The notes under the pieces were generated by a model. That model did not search any database and was not told the origin of the DNA. It saw only the letters and a program-made list of their open reading frames with translations. From positions 6,379 to 70,378 of the forward strand of contig CABQLK010000004.1 in NCBI GenBank assembly GCA_902465015.1: 64,000 bases of DNA. The letters run 5' to 3'. Positions 18,811 to 27,801 of the stretch are shown here, one piece after another. Both the position numbers and the translations under genes were made by a program. How positions within the stretch are numbered: position 1 is the first letter of the stretch; each line of letters begins with the position of its first letter. This DNA is from an uncultured Collinsella sp. Its GTDB lineage: Bacteria > Actinomycetota > Coriobacteriia > Coriobacteriales > Coriobacteriaceae.

Positions 18811-20264
18811 CGAGTAATCGCCTTCTCAACGCATGCGGCAAGCGTCGATGCCGCCGTCTCGATATCGCGGTCGCCCACAAGCGTACGGACGTCAAACAAA
18901 ATGCGGTCGTGCGAGGCGCGCGTGACGACCGGCGTGTCGAAGTCCTGGACAAGCGAGCGCTTGAGCGCGTCGACCGTCAGGCGCTCGTCAACAAGGCGCA
19001 CGGCAACGCACATCGTGGGTAGCTCCATGGTAGGCAGCGAACCGCCACCGGGCGTCGACGATTCCTCGACGATCTCCACCTGAACGGCGCACGGGCAGCC
19101 GGCCTTATCGAGACCCGCCACCATCAGCTCGCGCAGCTTACGCGCGCGACGCTCCAGATGAGCCTGCGGCAGCGTAAGCATGCTGAGCACCGGAATATCG
19201 CGATGAGCAACATCGGCGCCATCCATGTAGATACGCAGTGTAGCCTCGAGCGCCGTGAGCGCCAACTTACCCGGGCGCAGGGCGCGCATAAGCGGATGCG
19301 ACCCACAGGCCTGGACCAGATTGCGACGGCCCATGATAATGCCCGCCTGTGCGGCACCGAGCAGTTTATCGCCCGAGCACGACACCAGATCGAGCCCTGC
19401 CGAAACCGAAGCCGGCGTGGTTTCTTCGCCGCCGCGAACCAGGATGTCGTCAGGCAGCAGCGCCCCCGAGCCCTGGTCCTCGTAGAACAGCAGGCCATGC
19501 TTATGAGCCAGCACGGCGAGCTCCTTTGAGCTCACCTCCTCGTGGAAACCCTCGATGCGATAGTTGGAAGGATGGACCTTCAGGATCATGGCCGTTTCGG
19601 GCGTGATGGCGAGCTCGTAGTCGCCCAGATGCGTGCGGTTGGTGGCGCCGACCTCGACGAGTTTGGCGCCCGAGGCCGCCATGACATCGGGGATGCGAAA
19701 GCTGCCACCGATCTCGACGAGCTCGCCACGGCTCACGATGACCTCTTTGCCCGCGGCGTGGGTGGCAAGCACCAGCAGCACCGCGGCGGCATTGTTGTTG
19801 ACGACCAGCGCGTCCTCGGCACCGGTGAGCGAGCGGATCAGTTGCGCGGCATGCTCCTTGCGCGACCCGCGCGAGCAGGTGTCCACGCTGTACTCGAGCG
19901 TACTGTACCCGCGCGCGACCTCGGCCACGGCCTTTGCCGCGGACTCCGCGAGCGGGGCGCGACCCAAGTTGGTATGGATGACCACACCCGTAGCGTTGAC
20001 GGCAGGGCGCAGGCTCGGCAGCGCGGAGCGGTGCGCACGCCACTCGATGGCCGAAGCAAGGTCGCGCTTAGAGCGCGGGGCGGCGCCGGCGCGAATGGCG
20101 GCGCGCTCCTCGTCGAGCTCGGCCGTCACGGCTGCATGCACCACCGCGTCGCAGGTCTCCCCCGCCGCCTTCACCACCGGCCACTCGGCAAGCAGCTCGT
20201 TAACGGAGGGAATGGCGCGCAGGCGGGCGCGTACCTCATCGGACATGTTCTGGCTATCGCTCAT
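18807..20264 (-). CDS. selA: L-seryl-tRNA(Sec) selenium transferase
   Basis: PLP enzyme (485 aa) converting Ser-tRNA(Sec) to Sec-tRNA(Sec) with selenophosphate. The PLP lysine is in SCSGDKLLGAAQAG, the tRNA-binding N-terminal domain includes VRARLRAIPSVNELL, and VIHTNLGRAPL is the usual SelA active-site segment. AAAGG lies 7-8 bases before the ATG. First of the selA-selB-selC-mobA unit, 52 bases after a molybdopterin oxidoreductase gene. Confidence 0.95.
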   Translation of the reverse strand: MSDSQNMSDEVRARLRAIPSVNELLAEWPVVKAAGETCDAVVHAAVTAELDEERAAIRAGAAPRSKRDLASAIEWRAHRSALPSLRPAVNATGVVIHTNLGRAPLAESAAKAVAEVARGYSTLEYSVDTCSRGSRKEHAAQLIRSLTGAEDALVVNNNAAAVLLVLATHAAGKEVIVSRGELVEIGGSFRIPDVMAASGAKLVEVGATNRTHLGDYELAITPETAMILKVHPSNYRIEGFHEEVSSKELAVLAHKHGLLFYEDQGSGALLPDDILVRGGEETTPASVSAGLDLVSCSGDKLLGAAQAGIIMGRRNLVQACGSHPLMRALRPGKLALTALEATLRIYMDGADVAHRDIPVLSMLTLPQAHLERRARKLRELMVAGLDKAGCPCAVQVEIVEESSTPGGGSLPTMELPTMCVAVRLVDERLTVDALKRSLVQDFDTPVVTRASHDRILFDVRTLVGDRDIETAASTLAACVEKAITR

Positions 20265-20316
20265 GTGCAGCCTTTCAAAAGAAACGTGGATCAGTCGAAT
20301 ACATCAGCTGAGTCAA

Positions 20317-22434
20317 TTACTCGTTATTATCCTCGCGCGCCGCGATCTTTTCCACGCGAACGGCGTTTTCCTGGGTGAGCGCGGCACCCGTCAACGGATC
20401 CCAACGCAACGGCGTATGGTCGAGCGGGCCCACGCCCAAAGCTTGAGCGTCACCGGCATCGCGGCCAAACGAACGCCCACCGGGGGCGGCCGAGGTGAAG
20501 ATGCACGCCGGATGCAGATACGGCGTCGTCTCCACGCGCACACGGTCGCGGCCCACATCGCTCACGAGCTCAACGACCTCGCCATCGGCGATACCCATGC
20601 GAGCGGCGACATCGGCATTCATCTGCACGGCATCCAGGTCCGATCCAGCCTCGGCGGCACCTTGGGCCGCGAGCCTGCGCGAGGTATGCGACTCAAAGGG
20701 TCGATTGCCGCTAATGAGGCGAAACATCCCCGGGCCAGGCTCCACCATCGGCGCGATCCAGTTGGCCACACGACCCATGCCGGCTCGCTCCCATACGTCG
20801 CTTGCCAGCGCAATCTTGCCGCCGGCAAGCGGAATCACCGGCTCGCCCGTACGCGACGGCAGCGCCACGCCCGTATCGGCCCAACCGCGCTCCTTGAGCT
20901 CGTCCAGATCGATCCCAAAGGGCGCCACCTGGGCCGCCGCAAGGTCGTCCGGCGAAAAGTCGAAGTACTCGTCCACGCCGCAGGCAGCAGCCAACCCGGC
21001 AAAGATCTCCCGCCCCGGTCGCGTGTCGTCATGCAACACGGGCAGCACGGCGTTGCGGTAGAACACGCGCGAATCGCTAGCGCCCACGACCGTTCCCACG
21101 CCGCGGTCGGCCTCCAGGTACGTCACATCGGGCAGCACGAAATCGGAAGCACGCGCCGTCTCGGACCAGCGAATATCAATTGTCACGAGCAAGTCGAGCT
21201 GCTGCAAGATGCCCAACCAAGCCTGTGCATTGCCATAGCCCGCACCGGGGTTACTGGCGTAGACGATGAGCCCACGCAAATCGCCGGCAAGAATCGATTG
21301 ACCGATGGTCGTGCACAGGCCGCGCACCGGATCGACCAGAGGATAACGCTCGGACCCCAACTTGGGCTCGCGCGGCACCGGCGGCGTCGCAAAGCGCATG
21401 GGATCAAGGTCGCCCAATACAAGCGGCGTCGGCGGGTTGAGCGCACCGCCCGCATGCCCAACGCAGCCCAGTAGCACATCGACCAAGCAGATAGCGCGCG
21501 CGGTCTGGGTGCTATTGGCATACGCAATACCGATGCCACCATGAAAGCCAGCGTCCACCACCGCAGCAGGCGCCGCGGCAGCCAAATCACGCGCAGTCGC
21601 ACGGATATCGTCCGCCGGCACGTCGCACATCGACTCGGCCCACTCGGGCGTCCAAGCACGGGCCGCCTGCGCCAACTCGTCAAACCCCGTGGTATAGCGG
21701 TCCACGAACTCGTGGTCGTACAGGCCCTCGGCAATCAACACGTGGACAATACCCAACAGCAGCGCCAAGTCGCAGCCCGGACGCACGCGGAGCCAGCGAT
21801 CGGCAATAGCAGCCGAACCGCTGCGCCGAGGGTCAACCACGATGATCTTCGCCCCACGTCGACGGGCATCGTTGAGCGCATCAACGGTCCCCATCGTCGA
21901 CGAATCGACAATGGAGCGCCCCAGATACATGATGCAATCGGTGTGCGCAAGGTCGGAGGCGGGACTAGAGCCCAAGCTGTGCTCCCAACCGGTAAGTCGG
22001 CTTACCTCGCAGGCACCGTCGGCACCGTACACGTTGGACGAACCAAGCGCATGCATAAAACGATACGCCCAGTAGCGGTCGAACGAGGGCACGCCGAGCG
22101 TCATGCCCAGTGCGCGCGGACCATGCCCGTCAACAATCCCCCCAAGGCGCGCAGCGATCTGCGCAAACGCCTCGTCCCAGGCAATCGCATCGAACCCCGA
22201 GCCATCAGCTCGTCGGCGCATGGGGTGCATGATGCGGTCGTGCTCGTCAAACGGCATTGCCAGGCGATGCCGTCCGCGGGCGCAGAGGGCACGCGCCGCG
22301 CACGGATGCCCCGGCACCGGCAGCTCGGCCACCACGCGACCGTCCTCAACGCGTGCCGCAAAGGCGCAATCGGCATAGCATCCCCCGCATGTGGTCACCA
22401 CGGCGCGACCGTCACGCTTCACAGCAGATGCCAT
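20317..22434 (-). CDS. Molybdopterin oxidoreductase of the DMSO reductase family, substrate unknown
   Basis: 705 aa bis-MGD enzyme. N-terminal 4Fe-4S ligands are C16, C19, C23 (CGGCYADC) and a Cys in PGHPC. The likely molybdenum ligand region is NVYGADGACEVSR, so Cys rather than Sec or Ser is probable, as in polysulfide/thiosulfate reductases. MGD-contact segments IIVVDPRRSG and YASNPGAGYG are visible. No twin-arginine signal is seen at the chosen start (AAAGGGG eight bases upstream), so it is probably cytoplasmic. No iron-sulfur or membrane-anchor partner is adjacent. It follows a strong focA terminator and precedes selA, suggesting its own transcription unit with the selenium genes. Confidence 0.8.
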   Translation of the reverse strand: MASAVKRDGRAVVTTCGGCYADCAFAARVEDGRVVAELPVPGHPCAARALCARGRHRLAMPFDEHDRIMHPMRRRADGSGFDAIAWDEAFAQIAARLGGIVDGHGPRALGMTLGVPSFDRYWAYRFMHALGSSNVYGADGACEVSRLTGWEHSLGSSPASDLAHTDCIMYLGRSIVDSSTMGTVDALNDARRRGAKIIVVDPRRSGSAAIADRWLRVRPGCDLALLLGIVHVLIAEGLYDHEFVDRYTTGFDELAQAARAWTPEWAESMCDVPADDIRATARDLAAAAPAAVVDAGFHGGIGIAYANSTQTARAICLVDVLLGCVGHAGGALNPPTPLVLGDLDPMRFATPPVPREPKLGSERYPLVDPVRGLCTTIGQSILAGDLRGLIVYASNPGAGYGNAQAWLGILQQLDLLVTIDIRWSETARASDFVLPDVTYLEADRGVGTVVGASDSRVFYRNAVLPVLHDDTRPGREIFAGLAAACGVDEYFDFSPDDLAAAQVAPFGIDLDELKERGWADTGVALPSRTGEPVIPLAGGKIALASDVWERAGMGRVANWIAPMVEPGPGMFRLISGNRPFESHTSRRLAAQGAAEAGSDLDAVQMNADVAARMGIADGEVVELVSDVGRDRVRVETTPYLHPACIFTSAAPGGRSFGRDAGDAQALGVGPLDHTPLRWDPLTGAALTQENAVRVEKIAAREDNNE

Positions 22435-22498
22435 CTCGATTACCCCTTTCATCAGCCAAACACAACAGGCCAAAAGCCCGGCAACGAGCCCCCAGACC

Positions 22499-22535
22499 AA
22501 AAAAGCCTCCCGCACGGCAACGCCCCGCGGGAGGC
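22499..22535 (-). terminator. Strong terminator ending the hyf-focA operon
   Basis: Nine-bp stem GCCTCCCGC (22505-22513) / GCGGGAGGC (22527-22535) followed by TTTTTT on the reverse strand, 23 bases after the focA stop codon. Confidence 0.9.
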
Positions 22536-22557
22536 CCAACGTCAAACAGACGGTACC

Positions 22558-23397
22558 TTACGCCTCGGACTTCTTGGCGTAGACAAACCAGTAGCCGAGC
22601 GCGATCAGAACCGCGCCGCCCACGATGTTGCCCAGCGTGGCGGCGGATAGATTAAACGCAATACCCGCGACGTTGAGCGCATCGGCCCCGGCAACCTTGG
22701 CACCATAGCCGCACGCGTGCATCACGGCACCCATGGGCAAAAAGTACATGTTGGCAACGCAGTGCTCAAAACCGCAGGCCACAAAGGCGGCGATCGGCAG
22801 CAAAATGCCCACAACCTTATCGACTACGGTCTTGCCCGCAGTGCCAATCCACACGGCCAGGCACACAAAGATGTTGCACAGGATGCCGCGGAAGAAGATC
22901 GTCACCCAGTCGACCGTCACCTTGCCGGCGGCGACGCTCACCATGGAGTTGGCGACCGCCTCGCCGTTGAGCTTATAGATGCCGGCCATGTACACCAAAA
23001 AGACGATGAACAAGGCACCGACAAAATTGCCGACCCACACGACGACCCAAGCCTTGAGCATCTGAGCCAGGGTGATCTTTTTGCTCTTGAGCGCGCAGAC
23101 CATAAGCGAATTGCCGGTAAACAGCTCGGCGCCGCACACCAGCACCAGCACCAGGCCCAGGCAAAAGCACAGGCCGCCCACGACGCGCTGGGCACCCCAG
23201 CCCAGCGTGCCGTCGCTCAAAAACACCGTAAAGAACAGGCCGCCGAAGGCGATAAACGCGCCGGCGAACATTGCCAACAGAAAGGCCTTAGCGACCGGCA
23301 GGTTGGCCTTGGTCACGCCGGCGGCCTCGGTCTTGGCCTCGATCGCGGCGGGCGCCAGGCAATCGGGAGCGGGATATTCTGCCTTGGAATCTGCCAT
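22558..23397 (-). CDS. focA: Formate/nitrite family transporter
   Basis: Six-helix FNT channel (279 aa) in the cytoplasmic membrane. Hydrophobic segments begin at about residues 37, 70, 110, 160, 190 and 240. The conserved stretches AELFTGNSLM, KAWVVVWVGNFVGA and GFEHCVANMYFLP hold the channel constrictions and the conserved His. Last gene of the formate hydrogenlyase operon, so formate rather than nitrite is the probable substrate, exporting or importing fuel for FdhF. Confidence 0.9.
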   Translation of the reverse strand: MADSKAEYPAPDCLAPAAIEAKTEAAGVTKANLPVAKAFLLAMFAGAFIAFGGLFFTVFLSDGTLGWGAQRVVGGLCFCLGLVLVLVCGAELFTGNSLMVCALKSKKITLAQMLKAWVVVWVGNFVGALFIVFLVYMAGIYKLNGEAVANSMVSVAAGKVTVDWVTIFFRGILCNIFVCLAVWIGTAGKTVVDKVVGILLPIAAFVACGFEHCVANMYFLPMGAVMHACGYGAKVAGADALNVAGIAFNLSAATLGNIVGGAVLIALGYWFVYAKKSEA

Positions 23398-23436
23398 GTC
23401 AATCACTTCTTTCCTAATCAGCAGGGACAAGCGCTC

Positions 23437-23940
23437 CTATTGCTCTTGTCCCAAGCGGACAAAGTGGGAAAAGTCGTTGGCGGCCACGGCGTCGTACACG
23501 GCGTCGACGGCGTCAAAGACCTCCGGGGACATAGGGTTGTAAAACTCCGTATCGCCCGGCTGAATCCCTATGAAGACGATATCTTCGCACGATTGCTCGA
23601 TTTCCTCGATCAGAATCGACAAAGGGAGCGAATGCGTGGTGAACATCGACTTGCGGGCCACATCGCGCTTATTGAGCAGGCGGATAGACCCGACGGGCAG
23701 CGCCATGTCGGCGGCATCGACCAAGACCAGGCGAGGCGGACGCTCGCGCTTGACCTCGATGATGTCGTCCTCGGGCGTTTGGCCGCCGTCGATGGTGTAC
23801 CAACCGGCAATGGGCGCGTCCTCCATCTTTTTGGAGAGCACGGGGCCAGCGGCATCGTCGGCACGCAGCACGCTTCCCGCCGTGAGCACGATACCCGCAA
23901 ACGGGGCGCCGTTCACACGTCCATCCACAACGCGACCCAT
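23437..23940 (-). CDS. hycI: Hydrogenase maturation protease, HycI type
   Basis: 167 aa endopeptidase that trims the C-terminus of the [NiFe] large subunit after nickel insertion. Expected acidic and His nickel-sensing residues appear in LRADDAAGP, VDAADMALP and THSLPLSIL; GIQPGDTEF is the conserved Gly-Ile-Gln-Pro. Its likely target is the HyfG protein, whose C-terminus extends about 35 residues past the last Cys motif. ATG overlaps the hycH stop by one base (TAATG). Confidence 0.87.
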   Translation of the reverse strand: MGRVVDGRVNGAPFAGIVLTAGSVLRADDAAGPVLSKKMEDAPIAGWYTIDGGQTPEDDIIEVKRERPPRLVLVDAADMALPVGSIRLLNKRDVARKSMFTTHSLPLSILIEEIEQSCEDIVFIGIQPGDTEFYNPMSPEVFDAVDAVYDAVAANDFSHFVRLGQEQ

Positions 23941-24521
23941 TACTGCAACCTTCCCGTCAGGTACACGCCCGACACATCGCGCACGCGCTCAACCAGATCG
24001 CGGAACTTCATCAGAAACGCGACCTGCTGGGCATGCAGGCCAAAGTCGTCGTCGAACACCGAGATGCCGGCCTTGGCCGACCCGCGAAAACCGCGCTCGT
24101 CGAGCAGTGCATCGCAGGCCTCGAGCAGCGACGGCACCGCCGCCTTGTCGAGCTGGCACTCGCCAAAGGAGCGGATGGCCTCGAACTTGGTCTTGGCCTC
24201 CCCCTCCGGCAGCGCGTCGACGAGCGAATAGAACACGTTCACCGGCACCGACAGGCGCGGTTCAAAGCAGTCGAGCACGCCGGTGTGGTGGCCCACGGCG
24301 AGCGTGTAGTACAGCACGTCGCAGGCCTCCTGGGGAACGTCTTCCTCGGTCTCCACAAACTTACGCGTGAGCTCGTAGAAGACCACCTGGTCGGGCGTAT
24401 GGCCCAGGCAGGGGTCGGCGACGCCCTCGGCAGCCTCGTCGCTTGCGCGCGAGGCATCGCCAAAAGAGCCGCCGAGCATGCCGGGGCCCGCAAAGTAACC
24501 AGAGCGGTCCGTGAGCTCCAT
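23940..24521 (-). CDS. hycH: Formate hydrogenlyase maturation protein HycH-like
   Basis: 193 aa, soluble. In the formate hydrogenlyase operon of enterobacteria HycH is needed to convert precursor large subunit to its active form. Recognised by content (VFYELTRKFVETEEDVPQ, CDVLYYTLAVGHHTGVLDCF) and by position between the small subunit and the HycI protease. No catalytic motif is visible. Start codon is immediately after the upstream stop. Confidence 0.8.
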   Translation of the reverse strand: MELTDRSGYFAGPGMLGGSFGDASRASDEAAEGVADPCLGHTPDQVVFYELTRKFVETEEDVPQEACDVLYYTLAVGHHTGVLDCFEPRLSVPVNVFYSLVDALPEGEAKTKFEAIRSFGECQLDKAAVPSLLEACDALLDERGFRGSAKAGISVFDDDFGLHAQQVAFLMKFRDLVERVRDVSGVYLTGRLQ

Positions 24522-25304
24522 CTAGCGACCTCCGGCCAGCACCAGATCCTGCAGCGCCGAGTACACCTCGACGCGGCGCGGATCGTCCTGCTTGTCGATG
24601 AGCAGCGCCATGGCACCGCGGATATCGCCCTTGGGCGCGCCCTCGAGCGTATCCATAAACTCGTTGGCCAAGTCGCGGCCGTAACGGTAGCCGCTCATGG
24701 CGCGAGCTTCGCGCTCGATGGCAACGCGCAGCTTGTACGGCACGCCGGGGTGCAGGATATCGGCCTGCTCGCCGGCGGCCTCCACCGTGGTCTCGGCATG
24801 GAGCTTTTGGTCCAACAGACCGAGCGCCATGGCAAAGCCGTAGACGGTCTGCGCGGGGCTGGGCGGGCAGCCGGGGATGTAGACGTCGACCGGCAGAATC
24901 TTATCCGTGCCACCCCAGACGCAGTAGTTGTCGTAGAAAATGCCGCCGGTGCAGCCGCATGCGCCATAGGACACCACGATCTTGGGATCGGGTGCGGCCT
25001 CAAAGGCGCGCAGGGCCGGCATGCGCATGGCACGCGTCACGGCGCCGGTGTACAGCAGCACATCGGCGTGACGGGGCGAAGGCACGACCTTGATGCCAAA
25101 GCGCTCGACGTCGAAGACGGGCGTGATGGAACCGAAGATCTCGATCTCGCAGCCGTTGCAGCCGCCGCAGTCGACGCGGTAGACGTACACCGAGCGCTTG
25201 ATCTTCTTAAGAAGGGTCGCCTTGGCCTTCTCGATGCTCTCGTCGAGCTCGATCTTGGTCGGGCGGTACTGAAGCCGCTCGGGTAAAAGCGTGGGTTCGG
25301 CCAT
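24522..25304 (-). CDS. hyfI: Group 4 hydrogenase small subunit, NuoB/HycG type
   Basis: 260 aa soluble subunit carrying the proximal 4Fe-4S cluster, ligands CGGCNGCEIE, GACGCTGG and PGCPPSP. It has the short NuoB-like form typical of group 4 membrane-bound hydrogenases rather than the two-domain uptake type. The N-terminal 45 residues contain a charged helix. AGGAGGAG precedes the ATG. Sits between HyfH and HycH genes with two-base gaps. Confidence 0.92.
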   Translation of the reverse strand: MAEPTLLPERLQYRPTKIELDESIEKAKATLLKKIKRSVYVYRVDCGGCNGCEIEIFGSITPVFDVERFGIKVVPSPRHADVLLYTGAVTRAMRMPALRAFEAAPDPKIVVSYGACGCTGGIFYDNYCVWGGTDKILPVDVYIPGCPPSPAQTVYGFAMALGLLDQKLHAETTVEAAGEQADILHPGVPYKLRVAIEREARAMSGYRYGRDLANEFMDTLEGAPKGDIRGAMALLIDKQDDPRRVEVYSALQDLVLAGGR

Positions 25305-25306
25305 GG

Positions 25307-26023
25307 TTACTCCTCCTTCGTTTCAAAATCCATGATGATACCCTCGACCGGCGCCGGACCGGCGGGGATCTCGGGCGCATCGGGGTTGAGCTCGCGGTCG
25401 ATATACTCCGGGTTCACGCCGTGGCCGCCCAGATACTCCATGCCGGGGCCCTGGGGCTCGCCGGACGCAAGCGTCTCGTTGGCAGCCATGCCGGCAGCGT
25501 TGCCGGTCTTTACGGCCGAGGCGGCGCGCAGGGCGTCGAGCTCGCGCTTGCACTCCTGGCACATACCGACGGTACGGGCGGCCTGGATGGCCTCCATGCC
25601 GCCGGCCTTTTGCAGCAGGCGTTTGGCGTAGTCGATCTCCTTGTGCGGGGCAAACGGCTTACCGCAACGCGAGCAGTGCTCGAGCGTATAGACGCTCTTG
25701 CTGGTGAGGTCGTCCTTGCTCATGACGGCCAGCTCAAACTCCTCGGTGAGCTTGATGGCCTCCATGGGGCAGGCTTCCTCGCAACGGCCGCAGAAGATGC
25801 AGCGACCGTAGTCGATCGACCAGGTGATGGTATCGGCTGCAAGGTCGGTGTCCATGCGAATGGCATCGGCCGGGCACGCCACGCCGCAGGCACCGCAGGC
25901 AATGCAGAGCTCGGCATTGTGCTCGGGCTTGCCGCGCATGTCCTTGTTGGTGGGGAACGGCGCAAACGGGTACTTGACCGTCGCGTCGCCGGCCTTGGCG
26001 TTAACCTTCCAAAGCTTCAGCAT
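25307..26023 (-). CDS. hyfH: Formate hydrogenlyase iron-sulfur subunit, HycF/NuoI type
   Basis: 238 aa. Two 4Fe-4S motifs, CIACGACGVACP and CIFCGRCEEACP, bridge electrons from HyfA to the small subunit. Two further Cys pairs, HCSRCGKPF and MCQECKRE, occur in the C-terminal third as in HycF. The Gly/Pro-rich last 60 residues look flexible. The start at 26023 (MLKLWKVNAK) is preceded by GAGGAGG; upstream in-frame ATGs fall inside the previous gene. Confidence 0.9.
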   Translation of the reverse strand: MLKLWKVNAKAGDATVKYPFAPFPTNKDMRGKPEHNAELCIACGACGVACPADAIRMDTDLAADTITWSIDYGRCIFCGRCEEACPMEAIKLTEEFELAVMSKDDLTSKSVYTLEHCSRCGKPFAPHKEIDYAKRLLQKAGGMEAIQAARTVGMCQECKRELDALRAASAVKTGNAAGMAANETLASGEPQGPGMEYLGGHGVNPEYIDRELNPDAPEIPAGPAPVEGIIMDFETKEE

Positions 26024-26024
26024 A

Positions 26025-27797
26025 TTAGAGCGCCTCCTCATCGAGCGGGGCGGCCATGGTGCCCTCGCCCGCAAGCGGCGACTTATCGCGCCAGACGTTC
26101 TCGAACTGCTCCTTGTCGAGCACGTGGTCGCGCTTGGCGGCAACATCGGTCACCGTCACGCGGTCGGTGCAGGAGTAGCACGGGTCGAGCGAGCCGACGA
26201 TCAACGCCGCGTCGCCCACGGTGTTGCCGCGGAACATGTAGCGCAGGACCGGCCAGTTGCTGTACGTGGCGGCCTTGGCGCGCCAGCGGTAGCACTTCTG
26301 GTTGTTGCCGAGCATGGCCCAGTGCACGTCCTCGCCGCGCGGCGCCTCGGTGGCGCCGATGGCGTACTTGTGCGGGGTGTACTCCCAATCCGTGGTGAGG
26401 ATGGGGCCCGACGGGCAGTTCTCGAGCATGGTCTCGATCATGTCGATCGAATCGTAGGCCTCCTGGATGCGAACGGCGGTACGGCCGAAGGCATCGCAGG
26501 TGTCGGCCGTAGCGGCGTGCATCTTTTGGACGTCCGGATCGGCGTAGCCGTCGAAGGGATGGTCAAAGCGCACGTCGCGGGCATAGCCCGAGCCACGCAT
26601 GAGCGGGCCGACCGGAGAGAAGTCGCGTGCGATCTTGCGGTCCAGAATGCCGATGCCACTCGTACGCTCAATAAAGTTGGGCGTGGAGAGTAAGACGTCG
26701 ACGAGCTCCTGAACCTCGGAGCGCAGCTGGTGGATGGTCGTGAGCGTGGAGAGCTTCTGCTCGGCCAAAATGTCACGACGCACGCCGCCAATCACGTTGA
26801 GGCCGTAGGTCTTGCGGTGACCGGAGAGCTTCTCGGCCAGGTCCATGGACTTCTCGCGGACGCGGAAGAACTGCTGGAAGCCGGAGTCGAAGCCCGTGTA
26901 GTGAGACGCCAGGCCAATGTTGAGCAGGTGCGAGTGCAGGCGCTCGACCTCGAGCATGATGGCGCGGATGTACTGCGCGCGCGGCGGGACGTGAATGCCC
27001 TGGGCGCGCTCGACAGCCTCGGCGTAGGCCACCGAGTGGGCGCAGCCGCAGATACCGCAGATACGGTCGGCAAGGAACGTCACGGCATCATAGTTCAGGC
27101 GCGTCTCGGCGACCTTCTCCATGCCGCGGTGCACGTAGAACAGACGGTAGTCGGCGTCGACGATCGTCTCGCCCTCAACGAACAGGCGGAAGTGGCCGGG
27201 CTCGTCGGAGGTAATGTGCAACGGGCCCATGGGGACGAGCGTGGTCTCCTTGCCCTTGGTGTCGGCCAAGAACTCGTAGTTTTCCATGTCGCTCGCGGGA
27301 GCGGGACGGAAGCGGTAGTCCATGGAGTCCTTGCGCAGCGGGTACAGGCCGCTGGGCCAGTCATCGGGCAACACCAGGCGGCGACGATCGGGCAGACCCT
27401 CGGGAATCAGGCCGAACATGTCGCGCAGCTCGCGCTCGCCCCACACGCAGGCGGGGACGAACGGCGTCACGGACGGGAACGTCATCTTGGCGGGATCGAC
27501 CTCGGCGCGGACGGTCACCCAGCCGGGATCCTCCCCCTCCATGGAGATGACGTAGTACACGGCGTAACGGCCGCACAGGCTGCGCTCATCGTTGCCGATG
27601 ATCACGGGAATCCAGCCGTAGCGCTCGTAGTACAGGTAGTGGACGGCCTCGGGCAGCTTGTCCTGCTTGACGGTGATCGTCAGCTGGTCCTCGCACTGCC
27701 ACTCGACCTTCTCGATAGCGCCCGGCACTGCAGCACGCAGGGCCTCGACGTGGCTTTCGCAGCGACGAGCGTAGTCCTTCTTTTCAGGTTCTGCCAT
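26025..27797 (-). CDS. hyfG: Group 4a [NiFe] hydrogenase large subunit, HycE/HyfG type
   Basis: 590 aa. Residues 1-180 are NuoC-like and the rest NuoD-like. The Ni-Fe ligands are the two CxxC pairs ADRICGICGCAHS and DPCYSCTDR. About 35 residues follow the conserved Arg (VTVTDVAAKRDH...), the peptide expected to be removed by HycI. Produces H2 from electrons passed from FdhF. Very tight spacing to neighbours on both sides implies one operon. Confidence 0.95.
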   Translation of the reverse strand: MAEPEKKDYARRCESHVEALRAAVPGAIEKVEWQCEDQLTITVKQDKLPEAVHYLYYERYGWIPVIIGNDERSLCGRYAVYYVISMEGEDPGWVTVRAEVDPAKMTFPSVTPFVPACVWGERELRDMFGLIPEGLPDRRRLVLPDDWPSGLYPLRKDSMDYRFRPAPASDMENYEFLADTKGKETTLVPMGPLHITSDEPGHFRLFVEGETIVDADYRLFYVHRGMEKVAETRLNYDAVTFLADRICGICGCAHSVAYAEAVERAQGIHVPPRAQYIRAIMLEVERLHSHLLNIGLASHYTGFDSGFQQFFRVREKSMDLAEKLSGHRKTYGLNVIGGVRRDILAEQKLSTLTTIHQLRSEVQELVDVLLSTPNFIERTSGIGILDRKIARDFSPVGPLMRGSGYARDVRFDHPFDGYADPDVQKMHAATADTCDAFGRTAVRIQEAYDSIDMIETMLENCPSGPILTTDWEYTPHKYAIGATEAPRGEDVHWAMLGNNQKCYRWRAKAATYSNWPVLRYMFRGNTVGDAALIVGSLDPCYSCTDRVTVTDVAAKRDHVLDKEQFENVWRDKSPLAGEGTMAAPLDEEAL

Positions 27798-27801
27798 GGT
27801 G

